A DNA stretch of 64,000 bases from assembly GCF_014697425.1 (NCBI RefSeq), contig NZ_JACJRU010000009.1, forward strand, positions 144,264 through 208,263, given 5' to 3'. Below, piece by piece: positions 1-8,638 of the stretch; the stretch's first letter is position 1; every line of letters begins with the position of its first letter. The DNA comes from Nostoc sp. FACHB-110 (GTDB lineage Bacteria > Cyanobacteriota > Cyanobacteriia > Cyanobacteriales > Nostocaceae). Position numbers and translations under genes: made by a program. A model generated the notes under the pieces. The model made no database searches, was not told the DNA's origin, and saw only the letters and a list, made by a program, of their open reading frames with translations.

Positions 1-438
1 CTTCTGCCTGTGGACTCACCCATAGAAGTTTTTGCTTGGGAAGGTGAAGATGAGGATGAAGAAGCCGTTTTAGTAGAAGATGATGAAACTCTTGACGAAA
101 TTTTTGGTACAGCCCAAGCTGTCTTGGCTGAACAAAATTTAGTTCTCAAAAATACAGCCTACGCTTTGACAGTTGCAGGTGATTTACCAGCTGTAGAAGA
201 GTCGGAACTTTTCACTTTAGAAATCGAAGACGACGAAACAGATTTAGAACCAGAGCAATTACAGCTACTTGCTAGCTTCTATCACCAAGAGCAAGAGTAC
301 TCAATTTATACACCCCTTGACCCCTTGCTATTTTTTGCTAGAATTACCAAAAACGGTCAGCCAGAATTGCTCTCCCCTGAAGAATTTCGCAAAGTCCAAC
401 CACTTTTAGAAGAGCAACTTTTTAACGAAGTGGAATAA
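1..438 (+). CDS. DUF3727 family protein, 5' end outside window
   Basis: The frame is open from the first base (L-L-P before the GTG at 10), so the start lies upstream and only the C-terminal ~145 residues are present. The visible part is very acidic (EGEDEDEEAVLVEDDE near the beginning), then mixed, ending QLFNEVE. From memory of the family, cyanobacterial DUF3727 proteins are about 190-200 residues and have this acidic segment after an N-terminal DUF1292-like part. The function is unknown. The gene precedes a YqeG-type phosphatase and proB, an order I recall from other Nostocales. A hairpin terminator follows at 606-633. The GTG at 10 is not believed to be the true start. Confidence 0.75.
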   Translation, partial: LLPVDSPIEVFAWEGEDEDEEAVLVEDDETLDEIFGTAQAVLAEQNLVLKNTAYALTVAGDLPAVEESELFTLEIEDDETDLEPEQLQLLASFYHQEQEYSIYTPLDPLLFFARITKNGQPELLSPEEFRKVQPLLEEQLFNEVE

Positions 439-657
439 AATGAGAAATTCAAAATTGAAAATCAAAATCTGTCATTGTGAGATTTTCAATGCCGAATTTT
501 TGCATTAGCAAGATTGAGAATTTTTGGTAATTCTTGTGCAATTGCCAATCCAGAATCCAAAATCCACGCATTAGTTGATTCTAGGATTTTGATTCGTAAT
601 TTTTAAAAAACGCTCTGCATAAAGGGCGTTTTTATTTGTAGTCCTGAATGATGATCT
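439..657. other. intergenic, AT-rich, with terminator
   Basis: There is no open frame of note. It holds reiterated AT-rich words of the form AAAATTC/AATCCAAAATCC, common between genes in this group, and the terminator listed separately. Confidence 0.6.
606..633 (+). terminator. intrinsic terminator after DUF3727 gene
   Basis: An 8-bp stem AAAAACGC/GCGTTTTT encloses a 12-base loop, with the T-run on the plus strand as part of the stem and just after it. It fits transcription end for the plus-strand DUF3727 gene, and being A-rich on the other arm it could act in both directions. Confidence 0.65.
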
Positions 658-1197
658 ATGACCTGGAACAATCTCTTACAGCCTGACTTGATTTTAGAAG
701 GTTCAGTTTTGCAATTAACAACAGACATTATTCAACAATATGGGCTGAAGGGTCTGGTATTAGATGTCGATGAAACTTTAGTTCCGTTTACAGTGGGTAC
801 TGCTTCTTTAGAACTCCAGCAATGGGTAGACCAAATCCGCACCGATGTTGATTTGTGGTTAGTGAGTAATAACTTAAGTGAAGTTCGTATCGGTAGCATT
901 GCTCGTTCTTTAAACTTGCCTTATTACTTGGGTGCAGCCAAGCCCTCACGCCGCAAAATTAGAGCCGCACTCCAAGCAATGGATTTACCAGCCGCTCAAG
1001 TGGGTATGGTAGGCGATCGCTTGTTTACCGATGTTTTGGCAGGTAATCGTCTAGGAATGTTTACAATTCTTGTAGAACCAATTGTCCATCCTGATGCTGC
1101 TTTGCGTTCTCATCCCATCAGGAACTTTGAAGTGTGGTTTTCGGAAATCTTAGGAGCCTCCATTACACCTAAAAAATCCAAAATTCACAAAACTTAA
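658..1197 (+). CDS. YqeG family HAD IIIA-type phosphatase
   Basis: A 179-residue haloacid-dehalogenase superfamily protein of the YqeG type. The motif I aspartates lie in LVLDVDETLVPF (about residues 34-45), motif II in LVSNN, the motif III lysine in AAKPSRRK, and motif IV in GMVGDRLFTDVLAGN. Length is normal for the family. The physiological substrate is not settled; related proteins dephosphorylate small phosphometabolites and in plants act on phosphatidylglycerolphosphate, so a lipid phosphatase role is possible. The ATG at 658 follows the upstream terminator. The C-terminal tail TPKKSKIHKT is probably variable. No partner is evident besides proB 214 bases downstream on the same strand. 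Confidence 0.85.
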   Translation: MTWNNLLQPDLILEGSVLQLTTDIIQQYGLKGLVLDVDETLVPFTVGTASLELQQWVDQIRTDVDLWLVSNNLSEVRIGSIARSLNLPYYLGAAKPSRRKIRAALQAMDLPAAQVGMVGDRLFTDVLAGNRLGMFTILVEPIVHPDAALRSHPIRNFEVWFSEILGASITPKKSKIHKT

Positions 1198-1383
1198 AAA
1201 ATCGTCAGGAAAGTAAATCTAAAGAAATAATTAAAAATTTTTGGTATACAAAAAAAACCTGTGATTATAAGTATTAATAACATGGGGTCAGCTAAAAAGA
1301 CCCTAGTAGATAGTAAATAAATATAAGCTGGTAGAGCGTCATCCTTCACCATATAGAAGGAGTGGCGCTTTGCTTTTTCGTCC

Positions 1384-1420
1384 TTTGTCATTTGTGAATG
1401 ACCACTGACCAATGACCAAA
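1384..1420. repeat. TCATTTGT/ATGACC heptamer-type repeat at proB start
   Basis: Runs of TCATTTGTGAATGACC, then ACTGACCAATGACC, match the short repeats scattered through Nostocales intergenic DNA. The last ATGACC supplies the proB start codon. Similar runs are at 46036-46102 and 63757-63788. Confidence 0.6.
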
Positions 1421-2521
1421 ACGATTGTCGTCAAAATCGGTACTTCTAGCCTCACCCAACCAGAAACAGGGCAATTAGCACTTTCTACCATTGCAACCTT
1501 AGCGGAAACCCTTTGCGATTTAAGGCGACAAGGCAATCGCGTCATCTTAGTTTCCTCCGGTGCGGTGGGAGTAGGTTGTGCCAGATTAGGGTTAAGCGAA
1601 CGTCCCAAAGCGATCGCACTTAAACAAGCAGTAGCCGCAGTTGGTCAAGGAAGGTTAATGCGCGTATATGACGATTTATTTACGACCTTGCAACAACCAA
1701 TAGCCCAAGTTTTGCTAACGCGTAGCGACTTGGTACAGCGTAGCCGTTACCTCAACGTTTACAACACCTTTAAAGAACTGCTGGGACTAGGGGTAATTCC
1801 AGTAGTTAATGAAAATGATACCGTCGCCATTGATGAACTAAAATTTGGCGACAATGACACGCTTTCGGCATTAGTAGCGAGTTTAGTAGAAGCAGACTGG
1901 CTATTTTTACTTACTGATGTAGACAGACTTTATTCTGCCGATCCCCGTTCTGTTCCCGATGCTAAACCGATTTCCTTGGTAAGTAACATCAAAGAATTAG
2001 CTCAGTTACAGGTGCAAACAGGTACTCAAGGTTCTCAGTGGGGTACAGGGGGAATGGTGACGAAAATATCGGCGGCGAGAATTGCCATTGCTGCGGGTGT
2101 GCGCACTGTGATTACCCAAGGGCGATTTCCCCGCAATCTAGAAAAAATTTTGCAAGGCGAACTTTTGGGAACGCATTTTGAGCCACAACCAGAACCGACA
2201 TCAGCTAGAAAACGTTGGATAGCTTATGGGCTTGTCCCATCGGGAAAATTGTATTTAGATCAAGGTGCGATCGCAGCGATATCCCAAGCCGGAAAATCAT
2301 TATTAGCAGCAGGTATCAAAACAGTCGAAGGCGAATTTGACACGCAAGATGCTGTGCAATTGTGCGATACCAATGGTAATGAAATTGCTAGAGGGCTGGT
2401 AAACTATACCAGTTTTGAACTACAAAAAATTTGCGGTCGCCACTCTCGGGAAATTCCTGAGATATTGGGTTATGTCGGTGTAGATACCGTAGTACATCGA
2501 GATAACTTAGTTTTGACTTAG
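1412..2521 (+). CDS. proB: glutamate 5-kinase
   Basis: Phosphorylates L-glutamate to gamma-glutamyl phosphate, the first step of proline synthesis, in the cytoplasm. The 369 residues comprise an amino-acid-kinase domain ([10 protein letters not shown] at the N-terminus, VSSGAVGVG near 49, [18 protein letters not shown] near 133-150, [12 protein letters not shown] near 211) and a C-terminal PUA domain (about 270-365). Length and both domains match the long bacterial form. The ATG at 1412 gives the expected [10 protein letters not shown] start but lies inside a short repeat, with no clear ribosome-binding site. In this family proline usually inhibits the enzyme itself. proA is not in the window. 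Confidence 0.95.
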   Translation: MTKTIVVKIGTSSLTQPETGQLALSTIATLAETLCDLRRQGNRVILVSSGAVGVGCARLGLSERPKAIALKQAVAAVGQGRLMRVYDDLFTTLQQPIAQVLLTRSDLVQRSRYLNVYNTFKELLGLGVIPVVNENDTVAIDELKFGDNDTLSALVASLVEADWLFLLTDVDRLYSADPRSVPDAKPISLVSNIKELAQLQVQTGTQGSQWGTGGMVTKISAARIAIAAGVRTVITQGRFPRNLEKILQGELLGTHFEPQPEPTSARKRWIAYGLVPSGKLYLDQGAIAAISQAGKSLLAAGIKTVEGEFDTQDAVQLCDTNGNEIARGLVNYTSFELQKICGRHSREIPEILGYVGVDTVVHRDNLVLT

Positions 2522-2876
2522 GGATTTTCAAGAAATAAGTTATTCATCTTGTGGGTGGGCCGGACAGCCTGCCCTCAGGACTGGACGGGTGAGGACACCC
2601 ATCCCACAATAAAATTTTGGATATTTTTTTTACGTGGAAGTCCCTTAAAGAAAAAAACCCCTTCAAAGTATAAATAGGGGTTAATATCTACTACATTAGC
2701 CGCACTATTTTTTATCGGGCAGTTGTACCACTAATTAAGCTAGGTGTACTTGTAGAATAGGAAAAAAGAGAAAAAGCCTATTCTGAAACTATAATTAGCC
2801 CTAATTAACGATTTCACAATATTGTGGCGAAGATATGACACTCAAATGACATTGATGTGAATTTATCTTGGAGCTT
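2522..2876. other. intergenic with inverted repeats
   Basis: A 355-base gap between the ends of proB and the ABC ATPase gene. Arms TTGTGGGTGGG (2549-2559) and CCCATCCCACAA (2598-2609) form an imperfect palindrome of a kind common in cyanobacteria. A smaller hairpin AACCCC/GGGGTT spans 2656-2682. Either could end transcription from the convergent genes. No coding frame is supported. Confidence 0.55.
2549..2609. repeat. imperfect palindromic element downstream of proB
   Basis: The outer arms TTGTGGGTGGG and CCCATCCCACAA pair with one bulge, and the GC-rich centre (GCCTGCCC, GGACGGGTGAGG) is partly self-complementary. It resembles dispersed palindromic elements of Nostoc-type genomes, but no second copy was noticed here. 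Confidence 0.5.
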
Positions 2877-4532
2877 TTAAGCTCTTGCTAACAAAGGTGC
2901 GGCAGCTAATAAAGTTTTAGTATATGGATGTTGGGGATTGGCAAAAATTTGTTTTGTCGGGCCGAGTTCAACAATTTTACCGCCATTCATGACGGCAATG
3001 CGATCGCACAAAAATCGCGCTAACCACAAATCATGCGTGATAAACAAATAAGTTAGCTCAAATTCGTCTTTTAATTGCAACATCAAATCCAAAACCTGCG
3101 ATTGTACACTAGCATCTAACATACTTACAGGTTCGTCGCAAATTAAGAGTTTGGGACGCGTAATCAAAGCACGGGCGATGGCTACTCTTTGCTGTTGTCC
3201 TCCAGATAAATCTGAGGGGTAACGTTGATAATAAATTTCTGGCGGTGTTAACCCGACTTTTTGCAGCATCCATATAACTTCCTCTTTGGCTTTAGCTGCG
3301 TCAGCCAAATTGTGGATTAATAAAGGATCACCGATACTTTGCCCTACCGTCATCGCCGGATTTAAACAAGCATGGGGGTCTTGAAACACCATTTGCATTT
3401 GTCGCCGGGAAGAGCGAATTTCTTGACGCGATAGTTTAGTTAAATCTTTGCCTAAAAATTCTACCTTGCCATCAGTTGGGCGAATTAATTGCAAAATAGT
3501 CCGTGATAGTGTGCTTTTACCGCAGCCTGACTCACCAACTAAGCCTAAAATTTCCCCTTGATAAAGTTCGAGGTTAATGCCATCAACCGCTTTAATTGTC
3601 TGACTTTGGGCTTTAAATAACCTTTCAATAAAGTTAGGTTCTATGGTGTAGTGTTGCTTAAGTTCTGTGACACGCAAAATAGGCAATTCGGAAATGTGTT
3701 CTTCATTACCTAGTCCCCAATCTTCAGTTACTTCATCCACAGTTTGAATGTGCAAAGCAGCTTGTAAAAGCGATCGGGTATATTCATGTTGAGGGTTGCC
3801 AAACACAGATGAAGTCGGCCCCATTTCTACCATTTTGCCGTTGTACATCACGCCAATGCGATCGCAATATTCTGCCACCATTGCTAAATCGTGAGAAATC
3901 AACAGCAAAGCCATGTTTTCTTCAGCACACAGACGCGTTAATTCTTGTAAAATCTGCGCTGAGACAGTCACATCTAAACTAGTGGTGGGTTCATCGGCGA
4001 CAATTAACTTGGGGTTGAGAAGTAAAGCGAGTGCGATCGCTACCCTTTGGCGCATTCCACCGCTAAACTCATGAGGGTACTGATTCCAACGACTCGCAGG
4101 AATTTTCACTTTTTCTAAAGTCGCCAGTGCTTTTTCTTTCGCTTCCTTAGCTGATAACTGGGGTGAATGTGCTTGCAGAGTTTCTATACAATGCTTCCCA
4201 ATCGTCATCAAAGGATCAAGGCGCGTCATCGGGTCTTGGAAAATTAATGCTACAGCTTCACCCCGAAATTTTCGCAATTGAGGTATTGTTAAATCAAATA
4301 CTGATTGCCCCTGAAAAGTCACTCGTCCGTCAACCCGACTAGAAGGAGGTAACAACCGCATCGCCGCCCTTCCCAAGGTAGATTTTCCACAACCAGATTC
4401 CCCTACCAAACCCATACGTTCGCCTGGTTGGAGAGTAAAAGATACATCATCAACTGCCCATTTAAGTTCTTCGTTACCCCGTTGAGGATAGGCTACGCGT
4501 AAATTTTCTATACAAAATAAGGCATTGCTCAT
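2877..4532 (-). CDS. ABC transporter ATPase, DppD-DppF type fusion (two nucleotide-binding domains)
   Basis: A 551-residue protein with two complete ABC ATPase domains in tandem, each with Walker [10 protein letters not shown] (residues 44-52 and near 335), a signature ([31 protein letters not shown]) and Walker B plus His switch ([10 protein letters not shown]...[14 protein letters not shown]...THD). The oligopeptide/dipeptide-type C-terminal sequences ([21 protein letters not shown]) follow each domain, so it should energise a peptide, nickel or similar solute importer. No permease or binding protein is nearby, so it is an orphan ATPase whose partners are encoded elsewhere, a usual arrangement in cyanobacteria. 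ATG at 4532 is the natural start. Confidence 0.9.
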   Translation of the reverse strand: MSNALFCIENLRVAYPQRGNEELKWAVDDVSFTLQPGERMGLVGESGCGKSTLGRAAMRLLPPSSRVDGRVTFQGQSVFDLTIPQLRKFRGEAVALIFQDPMTRLDPLMTIGKHCIETLQAHSPQLSAKEAKEKALATLEKVKIPASRWNQYPHEFSGGMRQRVAIALALLLNPKLIVADEPTTSLDVTVSAQILQELTRLCAEENMALLLISHDLAMVAEYCDRIGVMYNGKMVEMGPTSSVFGNPQHEYTRSLLQAALHIQTVDEVTEDWGLGNEEHISELPILRVTELKQHYTIEPNFIERLFKAQSQTIKAVDGINLELYQGEILGLVGESGCGKSTLSRTILQLIRPTDGKVEFLGKDLTKLSRQEIRSSRRQMQMVFQDPHACLNPAMTVGQSIGDPLLIHNLADAAKAKEEVIWMLQKVGLTPPEIYYQRYPSDLSGGQQQRVAIARALITRPKLLICDEPVSMLDASVQSQVLDLMLQLKDEFELTYLFITHDLWLARFLCDRIAVMNGGKIVELGPTKQIFANPQHPYTKTLLAAAPLLARA

Positions 4533-4632
4533 ACTTAGCGATCGGCCCTGAGCTATCAGCTTCTATAAATTTCAAATTTAAGATAGTCTATCAGATCCGC
4601 CAAAGTAGCTGTTTCAAAATACTAAATTAAAT

Positions 4633-5082
4633 TTAGGCGATATTTTGCCACAACTCAGCAGGAGCAAATCTAGATAAATGACCAATATTGGTTGTAGCAA
4701 TGACAAAATTGGGAACACCCAGAGTTACCGCTTGGGCTACTAAAATCATGTCAGCGTCAATAGTTTTATCATTTGCTGTCGGTTGCCCTTGTTGACGAGC
4801 TTGCGCCCAAAATCTTGCAGCTTGGCGCATGGCATCTGTTGTAATAGGTAGATATTCTAATAATTGAACTAACTCATCTAAACGAGTAATTCCCTTTGTT
4901 TTATTTGCTCGTAAAAGTTCTCGACGTACTTCATAATCAGCAATTTCAGGAATGATAATTCGACTCTGTGATGCAATCAGCATTTGTAACCATTGAGTAC
5001 ACGCAAGGCTTATTGAAGAGTGCTTTGGATTAGTGACTAAACCAATAGGCCCTGCATCTAAAAGAATCACTCGACTCACCAA
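4633..5082 (-). CDS. PIN-domain protein, probable toxin of a type II pair
   Basis: A 149-residue PIN-like RNase. The first conserved acid is in ILLDAGPIGL (D9), a second in IPEIADYEVRREL, and further acids in DADMILVAQAV; the final stretch FVIATTNIGHLSRF matches the usual end of PIN domains. Its start overlaps the end of the upstream small gene by 7 bases, as expected for a cotranslated toxin-antitoxin operon. Known PIN toxins cleave tRNA or rRNA; the target here cannot be read from sequence. It could also be a housekeeping PIN protein. Confidence 0.75.
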   Translation of the reverse strand: MVSRVILLDAGPIGLVTNPKHSSISLACTQWLQMLIASQSRIIIPEIADYEVRRELLRANKTKGITRLDELVQLLEYLPITTDAMRQAARFWAQARQQGQPTANDKTIDADMILVAQAVTLGVPNFVIATTNIGHLSRFAPAELWQNIA

Positions 5083-5360
5083 GTTACACCCTTTAATTCG
5101 ACAGGAAATAACTGACGATTAGATAATCTATCTTCATCTAAAGCTTGAATTAAATACTCTCCTGTATTTTGTTGTTCTTCTGCTTCACCCTCATCAATCC
5201 AAGATTGAAGCACATTTAATGTTTGAGATTGTTTTTCTTTTAGCAGAATATGTTCACTTAAAATCTGTAAAGTATATGCCTCAATTGAAATTCCTTGCTG
5301 TCTGGCGGCCTCTGTAAGATACTGTTCTAATTTTGGTGATAAGTTTAGGTTTAACGTCAT
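5076..5360 (-). CDS. probable antitoxin paired with PIN protein
   Basis: A 94-residue acidic protein starting MTLNLNLSPKLEQYLTEAA, a ribbon-helix-helix-like N-terminus (beta strand LNLNLSP, then helices with QGISIEAYTLQILSEHIL). The C-terminal half (EGEAEEQQNTGEYLIQALDEDRLSNRQLFP) would wrap the toxin. It is translated just before the PIN gene with a 7-base overlap, the typical antitoxin-first order. The family is inferred from layout and fold pattern, not from a recognised name. Confidence 0.65.
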   Translation of the reverse strand: MTLNLNLSPKLEQYLTEAARQQGISIEAYTLQILSEHILLKEKQSQTLNVLQSWIDEGEAEEQQNTGEYLIQALDEDRLSNRQLFPVELKGVTW

Positions 5361-5441
5361 AAGTCTGTTTTAATTAACTCCATATAATATTAAACCTACC
5401 AAACTGGAAAGATTTTCAAACTGAGAGCATCAATCATCAAA

Positions 5442-7025
5442 CTAATGCCCGACTGGGGCTTTTGCCGCTGCACCGCCTTTACCTAAGAATAACAACAGGG
5501 GTAATGAGCAAAGAAAAGCTACTCCCACAACTCGAAATATATCTGCAAAAGATAAAACCGCCGCTTGGGTATTCACGGTTTGCTGCAGTAATGCTAGGGC
5601 TTGTTGCTGGGCGGTGGTTGCATCCATTCCTTGGCTTTGCATTGCGCCAGTCAGCATATCGAGGCGTTGATTAGTTTCAAAGTCATAAACACTGAGGTTG
5701 GTTGATAAAATTGCGCGGTGAAAAGCTTCACGTTTATCTAATAAAGTAGTGAGGAAAGCAATACCAACGCTACCACCTAGTTGTCGGGTGAGGTTGTAAA
5801 AGCCGGAACCAGCAGAAACATCTTGTTTGGGTAAGGGGCCTAAAGTTGCCAAACTCAAGGGTAGAAACATTAATACCGTAAAAGCTCCCCGCCATACTAA
5901 AGGCCAAAATAAATCATCAGTGCCAGTTTGCACAGTCAATTTTGACAAGTCAAACATAACCAAGGCTGTACCAACCCCACCGATCGCAATTAATAATCGG
6001 GCATCGATTTTAGTGGATAATTTACCCAGCATAATCATCACAATTGCCGAGGCTAAAGCACCAGGAGCCAGTAATAATCCTGTTTGTGTGGCGGTAAAGT
6101 GTAGAATACTTTGAGCGAAAATCGGCACAGCAAACAGCGCACCGTACAATCCCATCCCTACAATTGCTGATAAAAAACTCCCCGCCGCTAAAGAACGGTG
6201 GCGCAAAACTCTCAATGCAACGGCGGGATGGGGAGTTTTCAGTTCCCACCAAATAAATAACACCAATCCCAATACACTAGCTACAGCCAAACTGGTGATA
6301 AAGCCAGAGGAAAACCAGTCTTCTTTTTCGCCTTCCTCTAATACCGTTTGCATACAGCCAATAGCCACAACTAAAAGCCCAATTCCTAACCAGTCAACGC
6401 CTTGATTTTTCGCTTTGTTTTTGTTGTCTTTGGGCAGAAACATCCCAGACATGACTACTGCTAAAATCCCGAAGGGAATGTTAATAAAGAAAATCCACCG
6501 CCAGCCTAAAGCATCAGTGAGATAACCGCCCAATGTCGGGCCAATGGCTGGGCCAGAAATCACTCCTACGCCAAACACTGCTTGCGCCAAACCTTGCTCG
6601 GCGGGTGGAAAGGTTTCAAATAAAATAGCTTGGGCTTTGGCTAATAATCCCCCACCGAATAAACCTTGGGCGATGCGGGAAGCAATCAACATGGGTAAAT
6701 TGATTGATAACCCACACACAACTGAGGCAATGGTGAAGCCAATTAAGGAAAATATAAAGTATGTTTTTTTACCAAAATAATCTCCCAGCCAAGCAGATAA
6801 AGGAATTAACACGACGTTAGCGATCGCATATCCTGTTACTACCCAGCCAATTTCGCTCACGGTTGCTCCTAAACTTGCCTGCATGGATGTCAGAGCAACG
6901 TTGACAATACTAGTATCAATTACTTCGAGAATAGCACCTAGCGAGGCAGAAAAAGCGATCGCCCACTTCAACGGCCCCTGCACATAGCCAGCTTGATTCA
7001 AACTGGAACTATTACTAATAGCCAT
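5442..7025 (-). CDS. DHA2 family MFS multidrug efflux transporter (EmrB/QacA type)
   Basis: A 527-residue inner-membrane drug:H+ antiporter with about 14 hydrophobic segments. Motifs seen: LEVIDTSIVNVAL in TM1 (motif D1), WLGDYFGKKTYF after TM2 (motif A) and GPAIGPTLGGYLTDALGWRWIFFINIPFG in TM5-6 (motif C and the DHA2 signature). Length is normal for 14-TM pumps. It is divergent from a TetR regulator 248 bases away, with a palindromic operator between them, so it is probably repressed until a toxic ligand binds the regulator. There is no adjacent EmrA-like adaptor, so substrate and partner are unknown. Confidence 0.9.
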   Translation of the reverse strand: MAISNSSSLNQAGYVQGPLKWAIAFSASLGAILEVIDTSIVNVALTSMQASLGATVSEIGWVVTGYAIANVVLIPLSAWLGDYFGKKTYFIFSLIGFTIASVVCGLSINLPMLIASRIAQGLFGGGLLAKAQAILFETFPPAEQGLAQAVFGVGVISGPAIGPTLGGYLTDALGWRWIFFINIPFGILAVVMSGMFLPKDNKNKAKNQGVDWLGIGLLVVAIGCMQTVLEEGEKEDWFSSGFITSLAVASVLGLVLFIWWELKTPHPAVALRVLRHRSLAAGSFLSAIVGMGLYGALFAVPIFAQSILHFTATQTGLLLAPGALASAIVMIMLGKLSTKIDARLLIAIGGVGTALVMFDLSKLTVQTGTDDLFWPLVWRGAFTVLMFLPLSLATLGPLPKQDVSAGSGFYNLTRQLGGSVGIAFLTTLLDKREAFHRAILSTNLSVYDFETNQRLDMLTGAMQSQGMDATTAQQQALALLQQTVNTQAAVLSFADIFRVVGVAFLCSLPLLLFLGKGGAAAKAPVGH

Positions 7026-7068
7026 TTTTTTAAACAGAATTATATTTAAAGTGACAAATTGTCGGAGA

Positions 7069-7090
7069 ATGCCCTAAAAGCTTAGGGCAT
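7069..7090. promoter_or_regulatory. inverted repeat in efflux pump leader
   Basis: A 9-bp perfect stem ATGCCCTAA/TTAGGGCAT has a 4-base loop AAGC and lies 44-65 bases upstream of the pump start. It could be a leader hairpin of the pump mRNA or a second operator. Confidence 0.4.
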
Positions 7091-7110
7091 GATCATACTT
7101 ACCAATCCAT

Positions 7111-7127
7111 TACGCTACGGTAGCGTA
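7111..7127. promoter_or_regulatory. palindromic operator between MFS pump and tetR
   Basis: TACGCTACGGTAGCGTA is a perfect 8+8 palindrome around one central base, lying in the divergent promoter region. Its length and symmetry fit a TetR-family dimer, and the adjacent TetR gene is the obvious binder. An AT-rich stretch (ATCATATTAAG) follows immediately. Confidence 0.7.
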
Positions 7128-7181
7128 TCATATTAAGAAAGGTCAAGGGGGAATTTGCTAACACTGCGAAAATACTTTCTG

Positions 7182-7272
7182 AGGACTTACGCATAAAGAT
7201 TGTCGGTTAAGCGTGGTTGTAAAGATTTGTACACCCCTACACCCCTACACCCTTCCCCTACTCCCCACTCCC
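7182..7272. repeat. dispersed AGGACTTACGCA word and CACCCCTA repeats ahead of tetR
   Basis: AGGACTTACGCA (7182-7193) is followed at 7231-7272 by CACCCCTA units and CTCCCCACTCCC, which run right up to the tetR ATG. The same word ends an inverted-repeat element at 57695-57812. No Shine-Dalgarno sequence is visible in this leader. Confidence 0.6.
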
Positions 7273-7273
7273 T

Positions 7274-7843
7274 ATGAACAGACCACGTAGCACCCACGTA
7301 GACCAAGCAATTATTGAAGCGACTCTAGACTTACTAGCAGAAATTGGCTACCAAAGTATGAGCATAGAAGCGATCGCCTCCCGTGCTGGTGTAGGTAAAA
7401 CGACAATTTATCGGCGTTATACTTCTAAAGAAGAATTAGTCGCAGATGCGATTGAAAGTCTGCGAGAAGATGTCTCGATACCCGATAGTGGCAGTTTTTG
7501 GGGAGATATGGATATCGTCATTGAGAATGCAGCAAAAATAATCCAGAGTCCCCTAGGCAGACAAACACTGGCTTTAATTATCAGTACAGCATCAAGTAAT
7601 CCGCAGTTTGCCCAAGTCTATTGGAAAAAATATACCCAACCGCGACGTGATGCTTTTGCCAAAGTCATGGAACGTGCCAAAGCTAGAGGCGAAATTCAAG
7701 CGGATGCTGATATTGACTTAATTATTGACCTAGTGAGTGGGTCGCTTTATTATGCACTCGTCTTTAAACCGTCACCACAACCATTAACAATCTATATGCG
7801 ACAGACTCTAGAACTGATAATTAAAGGTGTGGGTACTGATTAA
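7274..7843 (+). CDS. TetR/AcrR family transcriptional regulator
   Basis: A 189-residue repressor. The N-terminal helix-turn-helix domain (about residues 8-55) includes ATLDLLAEIGYQSMSIEAIA, GVGKTTIYRRY and SKEELVADAI, the family hallmark. The C-terminal ligand-binding domain resembles the TetR_C group with PLGRQTLALIISTASS. It is divergent from the efflux pump and should bind the 7111-7127 palindrome, controlling both promoters. The ATG at 7274 directly abuts a pyrimidine-rich repeat, so translation starts without an evident ribosome-binding site. Confidence 0.88.
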   Translation: MNRPRSTHVDQAIIEATLDLLAEIGYQSMSIEAIASRAGVGKTTIYRRYTSKEELVADAIESLREDVSIPDSGSFWGDMDIVIENAAKIIQSPLGRQTLALIISTASSNPQFAQVYWKKYTQPRRDAFAKVMERAKARGEIQADADIDLIIDLVSGSLYYALVFKPSPQPLTIYMRQTLELIIKGVGTD

Positions 7844-7989
7844 CTATACTGATATTTCAGGCTCTACTTACGTATTGATGCAAATCTGCAAGCGACTTAG
7901 TATTAAATCTTTATAATTTTAAAGGAACTATGTTGATAGCAAGATTGCTTTGATCCTGATGAATTTAGCGACAAAACTGCAACAACGCA

Positions 7990-8349
7990 CTAATCTTTAA
8001 TTTCTCCTGGTGTCTCTTGTTGCAGTATGGCATGGCAATATTGAAGTAATGTAGTGAGGCGATCGCCAATGTTCTTCAGTCTCACTTGTGCCGTAGCAGC
8101 TTGCCGCGACCCCTGAAAAAACATAACATCAATTTCTAACAAACGCAGCTGTTTGCTAATTTCTGTCCGGTAAGATTGCTCTTTTGAGTCTTGGACTGCT
8201 AAAGGCACAATATCTCTTTGAAACAACGGCTGCAATTGGGCAACACGCTGCTTCAACAAGGCTGTGTCAGTTTCAGTCGCAGTCACATCAGAACGTAACT
8301 GTACTAGTAAATCTACTAGTGCTTGATATTTCTCAGAATTTAAAGACAT
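7990..8349 (-). CDS. patD: probable heterocyst frequency control protein PatD
   Basis: A 119-residue, mostly helical soluble protein without membrane segments. The central stretch SYRTEISKQLRLLEIDVMFFQGSR, then TAQVRLKNIGDRLTTLLQYC, matches what I remember of the PatD family. In Anabaena PatD limits heterocyst frequency and has been linked to NtcA control. I looked for an NtcA box (GTA-N8-TAC) upstream and found none in the 289 bases to the divergent rel gene. The identification rests on remembered family resemblance; the fallback is a conserved cyanobacterial protein of unknown function. Confidence 0.6.
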   Translation of the reverse strand: MSLNSEKYQALVDLLVQLRSDVTATETDTALLKQRVAQLQPLFQRDIVPLAVQDSKEQSYRTEISKQLRLLEIDVMFFQGSRQAATAQVRLKNIGDRLTTLLQYCHAILQQETPGEIKD

Positions 8350-8462
8350 CGAGTGCCATTTAAGATAGTATTAATGACAAGAAATTTTTCTTCTACAATA
8401 TATCTTCTTAAACTATTATCACTTCGCAAGCTTCAAAGCAGGATTTGAGGCTTAGTTTTTCA

Positions 8463-8502
8463 TCTTTTGATTTTCCAGTTTATTATCCGAGAAAATCAAA
8501 GA
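8463..8502. promoter_or_regulatory. inverted repeat between patD-like gene and rel
   Basis: TCTTTTGATTTTC pairs with GAAAATCAAAGA around a ~15-base loop in the divergent leader. It could be a leader structure of either gene; there is no direct evidence of function. Confidence 0.35.
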
Positions 8503-8638
8503 CGAAGAAATAACTTAGGCAATTTAACAATTATCCTGACATTGCATTTAACGCCCCATCAGGGCCACAGCATCATTCCCAGGAAATGCTGTAAATTTTG
8601 TCCATAGTTTACTTACCTACTTAGCGACCATCTCTTGT

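Noticed and set aside
1194..1608. Two minus-strand frames overlapping the YqeG-proB spacer
   Set aside because: They run against proB and contain no domain; proB is certain.
2877..4532. Complete peptide ABC transporter operon
   Set aside because: Only the fused ATPase is present; no permease or binding protein gene adjoins it.
8350..8638. NtcA site (GTA-N8-TAC) for the PatD-like gene
   Set aside because: Both strands were read through the intergenic region and no matching spacing was found.
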